Positions 1 through 5,578 of a DNA stretch of 8,173 nt are shown one piece after another. Both the position numbers and the translations under genes were made by a program. The notes under the pieces are model-generated. The model saw nothing but the letters and a program-made list of their open reading frames with translations. It made no database searches and was not told the DNA's origin. Numbering within the stretch: position 1 is the stretch's first letter; every line of letters begins with the position of its first letter. Where the stretch lies: NCBI GenBank assembly GCA_041601535.1, contig JBFIHZ010000176.1:1-8173 (forward strand), in the 5' to 3' direction. Source of the DNA: JBFIHZ01 sp041601535 (GTDB lineage Bacteria > Pseudomonadota > Gammaproteobacteria > Xanthomonadales > SZUA-36).

Positions 1-103
1 CACGGAAACGCGGCTCCGGGCGGCCGGGTGTGGGTCTGTAGTATGAGTTGAGGCGGCTGCTCGATGGGGTTTGTCCCGCTCCCGGGTTCGGGTTGTGTTT
101 TCA

Positions 104-199
104 CCCCCATCATGCCAGCCGCCGCGCAAGCCGGATGGCCAGGCCTCGAATGGACAGGAAGTCCATTCGGGGCTACCGAGGGTAGGGCGTCCTCGCCTT
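104..199 (+). repeat. Multi-hairpin repeat element, copy A
   Basis: This is the first of two related elements. Its core, 104-172, aligns without gaps to 299-367, with 59 of 69 positions identical by hand count. Hairpin 1 pairs 114-121 with 132-139 with one mismatch. Hairpin 2 is a perfect 9-bp stem, CGAATGGAC (147-155) and GTCCATTCG (161-169), around the loop AGGAA. Hairpin 3 pairs AGGGCG (184-189) with CGCCTT (194-199) through one G-T pair, and is less well aligned between copies. The element may be a REP/MITE-like DNA repeat or part of a structured RNA; I do not recognise a named family. Confidence 0.7.
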
Positions 200-272
200 T
201 AAGCAGCCTGTTTCCACATCACTGGCACACAGTCCCCCCACCCCAAACAAAGCAGCATCCCCAAATCTCGCA

Positions 273-303
273 GCTCCTGGTACGGGGTAGTTAGTTGCCC
301 CCC
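273..303. repeat. Left arm of 31-bp perfect inverted repeat
   Basis: The arm begins GCTCCTGGTACGGGG and ends in six C residues. It is the exact reverse complement of 456-486, with 152 bp between the arms. The right arm lies inside the first 67-bp tandem repeat unit, so the left arm can also be seen as an isolated inverted fragment of that unit. It matches the unit 1 variant (AACTAACT, GTACC) and not the unit 2/3 variant (AACTGACT, GTGCC). No flanking target-site duplication is visible. Confidence 0.85.
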
Positions 304-389
304 ATTAAGCCAGCCGCCGAGCAGTCCGGCTGGCCTGGGGTCGAATGGACAGGAAGTCCATTCGAGGCCGCCCAGGGCGGGACGCCCTG
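299..389 (+). repeat. Multi-hairpin repeat element, copy B
   Basis: This is the second copy, offset exactly 195 bp from copy A over the 69-bp core. Hairpin 1 is a perfect 8-bp stem, GCCAGCCG (309-316) and CGGCTGGC (327-334). Hairpin 2 has a 10-bp stem, TCGAATGGAC (341-350) and GTCCATTCGA (356-365), with the same AGGAA loop. Hairpin 3 pairs CAGGGCG (373-379) with CGCCCTG (383-389) around the loop GGA. Hairpin 3 sequences differ from copy A yet remain paired, which suggests the fold matters more than the sequence. This copy lies between the arms of the 31-bp inverted repeat. Confidence 0.72.
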
Positions 390-436
390 TAAGGCCGACC
401 CCTGAGGCCGGGCGGATTGCGAGGGCAGCCCCGCTT

Positions 437-624
437 CAGCGGGGCCGGCGCAGCAGGGGGGCAACTAACTACCCCGTACCAGGAGCGGGCAGCGCCCCCG
501 CGCCAGCGGGGCCGGCGCAGCAGGGGGGCAACTGACTACCCCGTGCCAGGAGCGGGCGGCGCCCCTGCGTCAGCGGGGCCGGCGCAGCAGGGGGGCAACT
601 GACTACCCCGTGCCAGGAGCGGGG
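437..624. repeat. 67-bp tandem direct repeat, about 2.8 copies
   Basis: Unit 1 is 437-503, unit 2 is 504-570, and unit 3 starts at 571 and matches for 53 bases, through the GCGGG ending at 623; the next base, G624, already differs. Each unit begins CAGCGGGGCCGGCG. Units 2 and 3 are identical over the shared part; units 1 and 2 differ at five positions, all transitions. A partial preceding unit end is visible at 423-436. Each unit can form a GGA-loop hairpin (CCCG 473-476 with CGGG 486-489, and equivalents at 540-543/553-556 and 606-610/620-624). At each unit junction a second hairpin forms, with a CCCCGC/GCGGGG-type stem and a TTCA, GCCA or GTCA tetraloop. Confidence 0.88.
456..486. repeat. 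Right arm of 31-bp perfect inverted repeat
   Basis: This is the reverse complement of 273-303 over all 31 positions. It starts with six G residues and ends CCAGGAGC. It sits entirely within unit 1 of the 67-bp tandem repeat. Pairing of the arms would enclose hairpin element copy B in a large stem-loop or cruciform. Confidence 0.85.
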
Positions 625-683
625 TGCATTGATCGAAGTAACGCATCCCCCGCAGCAGAGGCCCGGTAACTGCCTGGTTTCAT

Positions 684-697
684 TTGATTCAAATCAA
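684..697. promoter_or_regulatory. FNR/ANR-type box upstream of clpB
   Basis: The sequence TTGAT-TCAA-ATCAA matches the FNR/ANR consensus TTGAT-N4-ATCAA at all ten specified bases. The dyad extends one base on each side (TTTGATTcaAATCAAA, 683-698). Its centre lies about 96 bp before the clpB start codon. Related Crp/Fnr-family regulators (ANR, DNR and similar) share this consensus, so which one binds cannot be told. Two further TTGAT half-sites, at 629-633 and 708-712, lack partners. Regulation of clpB by oxygen status is inference. Confidence 0.6.
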
Positions 698-707
698 ACA
701 CCGGCAA

Positions 708-735
708 TTGATTCTGTGCCAAAAAGCCCTCAAAT
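708..735 (+). promoter_or_regulatory. Weak sigma-70-like promoter candidate for clpB
   Basis: TTGATT (708-713) matches four of six bases of the -35 consensus. TCAAAT (730-735) matches four of six bases of the -10 consensus, with a 16-bp spacer. Transcription would begin near 742, putting the FNR-type box centre near -51, which is neither classical activating position (-41.5 or -61.5). ClpB genes are often under heat-shock sigma factor control, but I could not find a convincing CTTGAAA / CCCCAT pair here. Confidence 0.25.
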
Positions 736-747
736 AAGGAGCATCCC

Positions 748-763
748 GGCCTGCGTACAGGCC
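748..763 (+). other. Hairpin in the clpB leader
   Basis: GGCCTG (748-753) pairs with CAGGCC (758-763) around the loop CGTA. It lies 23 bp upstream of the clpB start and just upstream of the ribosome binding site. The site itself is not in the stem, so this is not a simple thermometer that masks the start. An AAGGAG sequence at 736-741 lies before the hairpin without a nearby start codon. Confidence 0.4.
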
Positions 764-773
764 CGAAAGAATC

Positions 774-786
774 GAGGAAAAAAACC
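774..786 (+). promoter_or_regulatory. clpB ribosome binding site
   Basis: GAGGA at 774-778 is followed by an eight-base A-rich spacer before ATG at 787. This supports 787 over the second in-frame ATG at 793, which would sit 14 bases away. The resulting N-terminus, MRMEKLTSKFQ, agrees with the usual ClpB start. Confidence 0.75.
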
Positions 787-3366
787 ATGCGAATGGAAAA
801 ACTGACCAGTAAATTCCAGCTGGCACTGGCCGATGCGCAAAGCCTTGCCACCGGGCTGGATCACCAGCTGATAGAGCCAGCGCACGTGATGGTGGCCCTG
901 CTCGACCAGGAAGGCGGCTCCACCCGTCACCTGCTGACCAAGGCCGGAGTGCGCGTGAATGCGCTGCGCTCGCAGCTGGGTGAGCGGCTTGATGGCATGC
1001 CCAAAGTCAGCGGTGCGGCCGGTGAAATCAGCCTGTCCAACGAGCTGATCAAACTGTTGAACATAACCGACAAGCTGGCACAGAAACGCGGTGACCAGTA
1101 CATCGCCAGCGAGCTGTTTGTGCTGGCCGCGCTGGAGCTGAAAGGGCCGCTGGCCGACCTGCTCAAGCAGGCGGGTGCCAGCCGCGAAGCGCTGGAAAAA
1201 GCCGTTGAAGAATTGCGTGGCGGCGAACAGGTAGTCGACCCGAACGCGGAAGAATCACGCCAGGCGCTGGAAAAATACACCATCGACATGACCGAGCGGG
1301 CAGAGCAGACCAAGCTGGACCCGGTGATCGGCCGAGACGAGGAAATTCGCCGTTGCATCCAGGTGTTGCAGCGCCGCACCAAGAACAACCCGGTACTGAT
1401 CGGTGAGCCCGGTGTGGGAAAAACCGCCATAGTCGAAGGCCTGGCGCAGCGCATCGTCAACGGCGAAGTGCCCGAAGGCATCCGCGGCAAGCGCGTACTG
1501 TCGCTGGACATGGGTTCGCTGTTGGCGGGTGCCAAGTTCCGTGGCGAGTTTGAAGAACGGCTTAAAGCGGTGCTCAATGACCTGGCCAAACAGGAGGGCA
1601 ATGTCATCCTGTTTATCGATGAGCTGCATACCATGGTAGGTGCCGGCAAGGCCGAAGGCTCGCTGGACGCCGGTAACATGCTGAAACCGGCGCTGGCGCG
1701 CGGTGAATTGCACTGCATCGGTGCCACCACGCTGGATGAATACCGTCAGTACGTGGAAAAGGACGCCGCACTGGAGCGCCGCTTCCAGAAAGTGTATGTC
1801 GGCGAGCCCTCGGTAGAAGACACCATTGCCATCCTGCGCGGTTTGCAGGAACGTTATGAAGTGCATCACGGTGTGGATATCACCGACCCCGCGCTGGTGG
1901 CCGCAGCAACCTTGTCGCACCGCTATATTTCCGACCGCCAGTTACCCGACAAGGCGATTGACCTGATGGACGAGGCGGCATCGCGCATCCGCATGGAGAT
2001 CGACTCCAAGCCGGAAGCGCTGGACCGGCTGGAACGCCGCCTGATCCAGCAGAAAATCCAGCGCGAAGCGCTGAAGAAGGAATCCGATGACGCATCGGTC
2101 CAGCGGCTGAAGGACCTGCAGGCTGACATCGACCAGATGGAGCGTGAATTTTCTGACCTGGAAGAAATCTGGAAGTCGGAAAAAGCCGCAGTGCAAGGCA
2201 CCACGCACATCAAGGAAGAAATTGAGCGCGCCCGCGCGGAACTGGAAATGGCCCATCGGGCACAGGATCTGGCGCGCATGTCCGAAATCCAGTACGGCAA
2301 ATTGCCAGAGCTGGAGCGCCAGCTGGAACAAGCGGAAAAAGGCGAAACCGAAGAATTCCAGTTGCTGCGCAACAAGGTCACCGAAGACGAAATCGCCGAA
2401 GTGGTTTCACGCTGGACCGGTATCCCGGTCAGCCGCATGCTGGAAGGCGAACGCGACAAGTTGCTGCGCATGGAAGAAGCGCTGCACAGCCGGGTGATTG
2501 GCCAGGACCAGGCGGTGAACGCGGTGTCCGATGCCATCCGCCGCTCGCGTGCCGGCCTGTCGGACCCGAAACGTCCCATCGGTTCCTTCCTGTTTATGGG
2601 CCCGACCGGCGTCGGCAAAACCGAACTGTGCAAGGCGCTGGCCGAATTCATGTTTGATACCGAAGAAGCGCTGGTGCGCATCGACATGTCGGAATTCATG
2701 GAGAAACACTCGGTTGCCCGGTTGATCGGTGCACCACCGGGTTATGTCGGCTACGAGGAAGGCGGTTACCTGACCGAAGCCATTCGCCGCCGGCCGTACT
2801 CGGTCATCCTGATGGATGAAATCGAAAAAGCCCATACCGATGTGTTCAACATATTGTTGCAGGTGCTGGATGACGGGCGCTTGACGGATGGCCACGGCCG
2901 TACCGTGGATTTCCGCAATACCGTGGTGGTGATGACCTCCAACCTGGGCTCCAGCCGCATCCAGGAACACGCTGATGCCGGCGATCCGTACGAAACCATG
3001 AAAGCCTCGGTGCTGGAGGTGGTCGGGCAGCATTTCCGCCCCGAGTTCATCAACCGGGTGGACGAAATGGTGGTATTCCATCCGCTGGAGCGCGAACAAA
3101 TCCGCCAGATTGCATCCATCCAGATGGGCCTGTTGCGCAAGCGGCTGGAAGGCCACGGCTACAACCTCGAAGTCAGCGAGGCTGCGTTGGACCGTATTGG
3201 CGAGGCTGGATTCGATCCGGTCTACGGCGCCCGGCCGCTGAAGCGCGCCATTCAGCAGGAAGTGGAAAACCCGCTGGCACAGAAAATCCTCGCCGGCGAA
3301 TTCCAGGCGGGCGACACCATCGCAGTGGATGTGCAGGACGGCCGGTTCAGTTTTTCCGCCGGCTGA
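787..3366 (+). CDS. clpB: ATP-dependent chaperone ClpB (Hsp100 disaggregase)
   Basis: ClpB is a cytoplasmic hexameric AAA+ unfoldase that works with DnaK to pull polypeptides out of aggregates after stress. The 859-residue length is normal for the family. The Clp N domain covers about residues 1-145. The first AAA+ domain has Walker A GEPGVGKT (206-213), Walker B ending ILFIDE (274-279), and arginine fingers in ERRF (330-333). A long charged coiled-coil middle domain (about 408-525), typical of ClpB, separates it from the second AAA+ domain. That domain has Walker A GPTGVGKT (605-612), Walker B VILMDE (673-678), the arginine of INRVDE (757) and sensor 2 GARPLKR (814-820). Pore loops are KFRGEFEER (about 250-258), with F where E. 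coli has Y, and GYVGYEEGG (652-660). No ClpP-binding IGF/L loop was noticed, consistent with a chaperone rather than a protease partner. The gene appears monocistronic and converges on the minus-strand cluster. Confidence 0.98.
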   Translation: MRMEKLTSKFQLALADAQSLATGLDHQLIEPAHVMVALLDQEGGSTRHLLTKAGVRVNALRSQLGERLDGMPKVSGAAGEISLSNELIKLLNITDKLAQKRGDQYIASELFVLAALELKGPLADLLKQAGASREALEKAVEELRGGEQVVDPNAEESRQALEKYTIDMTERAEQTKLDPVIGRDEEIRRCIQVLQRRTKNNPVLIGEPGVGKTAIVEGLAQRIVNGEVPEGIRGKRVLSLDMGSLLAGAKFRGEFEERLKAVLNDLAKQEGNVILFIDELHTMVGAGKAEGSLDAGNMLKPALARGELHCIGATTLDEYRQYVEKDAALERRFQKVYVGEPSVEDTIAILRGLQERYEVHHGVDITDPALVAAATLSHRYISDRQLPDKAIDLMDEAASRIRMEIDSKPEALDRLERRLIQQKIQREALKKESDDASVQRLKDLQADIDQMEREFSDLEEIWKSEKAAVQGTTHIKEEIERARAELEMAHRAQDLARMSEIQYGKLPELERQLEQAEKGETEEFQLLRNKVTEDEIAEVVSRWTGIPVSRMLEGERDKLLRMEEALHSRVIGQDQAVNAVSDAIRRSRAGLSDPKRPIGSFLFMGPTGVGKTELCKALAEFMFDTEEALVRIDMSEFMEKHSVARLIGAPPGYVGYEEGGYLTEAIRRRPYSVILMDEIEKAHTDVFNILLQVLDDGRLTDGHGRTVDFRNTVVVMTSNLGSSRIQEHADAGDPYETMKASVLEVVGQHFRPEFINRVDEMVVFHPLEREQIRQIASIQMGLLRKRLEGHGYNLEVSEAALDRIGEAGFDPVYGARPLKRAIQQEVENPLAQKILAGEFQAGDTIAVDVQDGRFSFSAG

Positions 3367-3420
3367 GCGGGGCCTGGTCTACGCGCGGACCGCGGCAGCT
3401 TGCAGTAGCGGCTGTTGACG

Positions 3421-3440
3421 GCCCGCTGCCACACGCGGGC
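3421..3440. terminator. Stem-loop between convergent clpB and amidotransferase genes
   Basis: GCCCGC (3421-3426) pairs with GCGGGC (3435-3440) around an eight-base loop in the 73-bp convergent gap. Its position suits a terminator serving both strands, but neither side has a T run, so it is not a classical intrinsic terminator. The stem touches the amidotransferase stop codon (3440-3442). Confidence 0.3.
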
Positions 3441-4186
3441 TAGCGTGATGGCAGCACGTGGCGGGTTTTTGGTTCGCCCAGGGGGTGCATGAACTGGCCA
3501 AACATCTCGTAGCTCAAGGCCACGGACTGGCCGATCAGCTGGTGTGTCTGGCGGCGGATGTGGTCGGCATCCTGGCCACGTCCCACCGTGTTCAAATCTT
3601 CCTGATATTGCGGGAAGGTCAGCCAGCGGTTGATCAGCCGTTCGTCCAGCTCCAGGTGGCATTGCAGGCCGTAACTGTTTGATCCGTAGCGGAAGGCCTG
3701 GTTCTGGCACAGCGCTGAGCGCGCGAGGTGTACCGCGCCGGCCGGCAGGTCAAAGGTGTAGCCATGCCATTGGAAAACCGGGTGCGGCTGGGTCAGGCTG
3801 CAAAACACCGGGTCCGCCGCTGCCTGCGCGGTGGGTTTCAGATCGTACCAGCCCAGTTCCCATTGCTCCATCGGCCGTACGCCGCCACCCAGGGTATAAG
3901 CCAGCAGCTGTGCACCAAGGCAGATGCCCAGCACCGGGATTTCCAGCTTCAAGGCCTGCTCAATGCAGCGCATCTCCACGTTCAGGTGCGGGTAAAGATC
4001 TCCCTGGTCCGGCATTTGCGGGCCGCCCAGCACGATCAGTGCGTTGTAACGGCTGACGTCAGGCTGGGCATCCGGTTCGCGGTTGAAGTTGATGTAGCGG
4101 ATGCGATGCCCGCGGTTGCGCAGCATCGGGTCCAGTGTGCCCAGGGGCTCTGCCGCCACGTGTTGAAAAACCAGAACCTTGGCCAT
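3440..4186 (-). CDS. Class I glutamine amidotransferase-like protein
   Basis: This 248-residue protein is a stand-alone class I (triad) glutamine amidotransferase domain of the GMP synthase/GuaA-like group. These domains hydrolyse glutamine, or related gamma-glutamyl amides, through a cysteine nucleophile. Visible features are an N-terminal beta strand (AKVLVFQHV), the oxyanion-loop region LGGPQMPDQ (53-61), the nucleophile elbow GICLGAQ with C89, and the histidine and glutamate of QCHLE (H177, E179), so the triad is intact. No synthetase domain is attached, and no signal peptide is seen. ATG at 4186 follows the proA stop by 17 bp, which suggests co-transcription; the ribosome binding site is weak. 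The true substrate is unknown. It could act on a gamma-glutamyl compound in keeping with its proBA neighbours, but homologues sit in many contexts. Confidence 0.88.
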   Translation of the reverse strand: MAKVLVFQHVAAEPLGTLDPMLRNRGHRIRYINFNREPDAQPDVSRYNALIVLGGPQMPDQGDLYPHLNVEMRCIEQALKLEIPVLGICLGAQLLAYTLGGGVRPMEQWELGWYDLKPTAQAAADPVFCSLTQPHPVFQWHGYTFDLPAGAVHLARSALCQNQAFRYGSNSYGLQCHLELDERLINRWLTFPQYQEDLNTVGRGQDADHIRRQTHQLIGQSVALSYEMFGQFMHPLGEPKTRHVLPSR

Positions 4187-4203
4187 GCGGGCGGTCGCTG
4201 CTT

Positions 4204-5502
4204 CTAGCCGGCCGGACGGGTCTGGCCGTCACCGCGCACCACCCACTTGTAGCTGCACAGCTCGGGCAGGGCCATCGGGCCGCGGGCGTGAAGTTTCTGG
4301 GTGCTGATGCCGATTTCCGCGCCCATGCCAAATTGCGCACCATCAGTGAATGCCGTCGAGGCATTGGCATACACTGCGGCCGCATCCACCCGGTTCAAAA
4401 ATTGTTCGATCACCTGCGGGTCTTCCGCCACCACCGCCTCGGAATGCTTTGAACTGTAGCGGTGGATATGCTCCAGCGCTTCTTCCAGCCCGGCGACCAC
4501 CTTGACCGACATCCGGTAGGACAGGAATTCCTGGCCAAAATGTGCTTCCCTGGCAGGCTGCAGGCTGGCCGGGTAGTCCGGCTGCAGGGCCGCGAATGCT
4601 TCGCTGTCGGCAAATACTTCCACCTGGTGATCCTGGCCCAGCGATTGCAGCATGGCGGGCAGTTGCGGCAGCAGGCTGCGGTGCAGGATCAGCGTGTCCA
4701 GCGCATTGCACACGCTCACCCGGCGCGCCTTGGCATTGGTGATAATGGCTGTCGCCTTGGCCACGTCGGCGGATGCATCCACATAGGTATGCACGATGCC
4801 GGCACCGGTTTCGATGACCGGAATGCGGGCATGGTCACGCACGAAATCAATCAGTCCGCGGGAGCCGCGGGGAATGGCCAGATCAATCAGGCCTGAGGCC
4901 TGCAGGATGGCGGGCAGGTACTCACGCTCTGCCGGAGCCAGGTAGACCACACCCGGGTCGATGCCGTTTTCCGTCAATACCGCATGCATCAGCCTGACGG
5001 CCAGCCGGTTGGTGTCACGGGCATCGCTGCTGCCTTTCAACACACAGGCGTTGCGGGTTTTGAGACACAGCGCGAATACGTCGAAAGTCACGTTGGGGCG
5101 GGATTCGAAAATCACCGCGATCACACCCATGGGGACCCTGATTTTGCTCAGGCGCAAACCGTTATCCAGGGTTTTTTCCGCCAGCACTTCGCCCACCGGT
5201 GAGGGCAGGCCGGCGACGTTACGCAGGTCGTTGGCGATGCTTTCCAGGCGCTGCGGGTTGAGCAGCAGGCGATCGAATTTCGGGTCGTCCGGATCCATCC
5301 GCGACAGGTCCCGGGCGTTGGCGCTGAACAGCTCATCGGCACCGGCCAACAGCCGGTCAGCCAGTTGCCGCAGCACCTGGTTAATGCTGTCATCGGTGCA
5401 GGTGGCGAGCGTGCGTGACGCTTCCCGAGCCTGCACAAGCTGCTCACGAATGGTGGCCTGGGTGCGGACTTCTGGCTGCGCGGCTGGTGTAGATATGCTC
5501 AT
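4204..5502 (-). CDS. proA: Gamma-glutamyl phosphate reductase (glutamate-5-semialdehyde dehydrogenase) ProA
   Basis: ProA reduces gamma-glutamyl phosphate with NADPH to glutamate-5-semialdehyde, the second step of proline synthesis in the cytoplasm. The aldehyde-dehydrogenase-like fold is seen from PMGVIAVIFESRPNVTFDV through CLKTRNACVLKGSSDA, and the catalytic cysteine lies in RRVSVCNALD (C265 from this start). The conserved C-terminal block covers NASTAFTDGAQFG, GISTQKLHARGPM and SYKWVVRGDGQTRP. From ATG at 5502 the protein is 432 residues; the E. coli enzyme has 417. An upstream in-frame GTG at 5526 would add eight residues. I preferred the ATG, although neither start has a clear Shine-Dalgarno sequence. 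GAGIVHTYVD, RRVSVCNALD and SYKWVV-GDGQTR are signatures I associate with Bacteroidetes-type ProA; E. coli has GGIGVCHIYVD and RPSTCNTVE at the first two positions. Confidence 0.96.
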   Translation of the reverse strand: MSISTPAAQPEVRTQATIREQLVQAREASRTLATCTDDSINQVLRQLADRLLAGADELFSANARDLSRMDPDDPKFDRLLLNPQRLESIANDLRNVAGLPSPVGEVLAEKTLDNGLRLSKIRVPMGVIAVIFESRPNVTFDVFALCLKTRNACVLKGSSDARDTNRLAVRLMHAVLTENGIDPGVVYLAPAEREYLPAILQASGLIDLAIPRGSRGLIDFVRDHARIPVIETGAGIVHTYVDASADVAKATAIITNAKARRVSVCNALDTLILHRSLLPQLPAMLQSLGQDHQVEVFADSEAFAALQPDYPASLQPAREAHFGQEFLSYRMSVKVVAGLEEALEHIHRYSSKHSEAVVAEDPQVIEQFLNRVDAAAVYANASTAFTDGAQFGMGAEIGISTQKLHARGPMALPELCSYKWVVRGDGQTRPAG

Positions 5503-5578
5503 TTTAATACCGGTAATATAATGCACGAAATAAAATACATGTATTAATAATCTTAAATTATGTGGTTAATGTAACTTA
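5503..5578 (-). promoter_or_regulatory. AT-rich proB-proA spacer with 12-bp palindrome
   Basis: Only 16 of 76 bases are G or C, in a GC-rich neighbourhood. A perfect palindrome, AATACATGTATT, lies at 5534-5545. On the minus strand a loose promoter match is TTAATA, an 18-bp spacer, then CATTAT. This could give proA its own promoter with an operator-like dyad, but no regulator can be named. The low GC also extends into the last ~20 codons of proB. Confidence 0.35.

Larger units (their letters stand above)
1..786. other. Gene-free repeat-rich intergenic island upstream of clpB
   Basis: I find no credible protein gene in this stretch. The two longest open frames (64-294 and 417-602, +) run through hairpins and tandem repeats. 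The 67-bp repeat period is not a multiple of three, so successive copies are read in different frames, which argues against coding. Positions 1-100 show no feature I recognise. Positions 104-624 hold the hairpin elements, inverted repeat and tandem repeat listed separately. Positions 625-786 are less GC-rich and look like the clpB regulatory leader. No tRNA, rRNA or transposase remnant is visible. Confidence 0.75.

Noticed and set aside
81..101. Terminator-like CCCG-GGTT-CGGG hairpin followed by T-rich DNA
   Set aside because: The stem is only four base pairs, the T run is interrupted, and there is no visible upstream gene for it to serve.
64..294. 76-residue open frame in the repeat island
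   Set aside because: It runs through a perfect hairpin and part of the 31-bp inverted repeat, has no ribosome binding site, and its low-complexity product matches nothing I recognise.
417..602. 61-residue open frame across the tandem repeats
   Set aside because: The 67-bp period shifts the frame in each unit, so the protein is not itself repetitive; it is a by-product of stop-poor GC-rich repeats.
437..624. CRISPR array
   Set aside because: The 67-bp units are contiguous and nearly identical throughout, with no unique spacers and no cas genes nearby.
629..653. Heat-shock sigma factor promoter (TTGATC, 13-bp gap, CCCCGC)
   Set aside because: Only a loose match to TTGAAA / CCCCAT; too weak to annotate, although a heat-shock promoter would be expected for clpB.
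927..3156. Several long minus-strand frames inside clpB (for example 927-1730, 1923-2699, 2407-3156)
   Set aside because: They overlap each other and a certain clpB, and their products are low-complexity or shadow-like with no recognisable domain.
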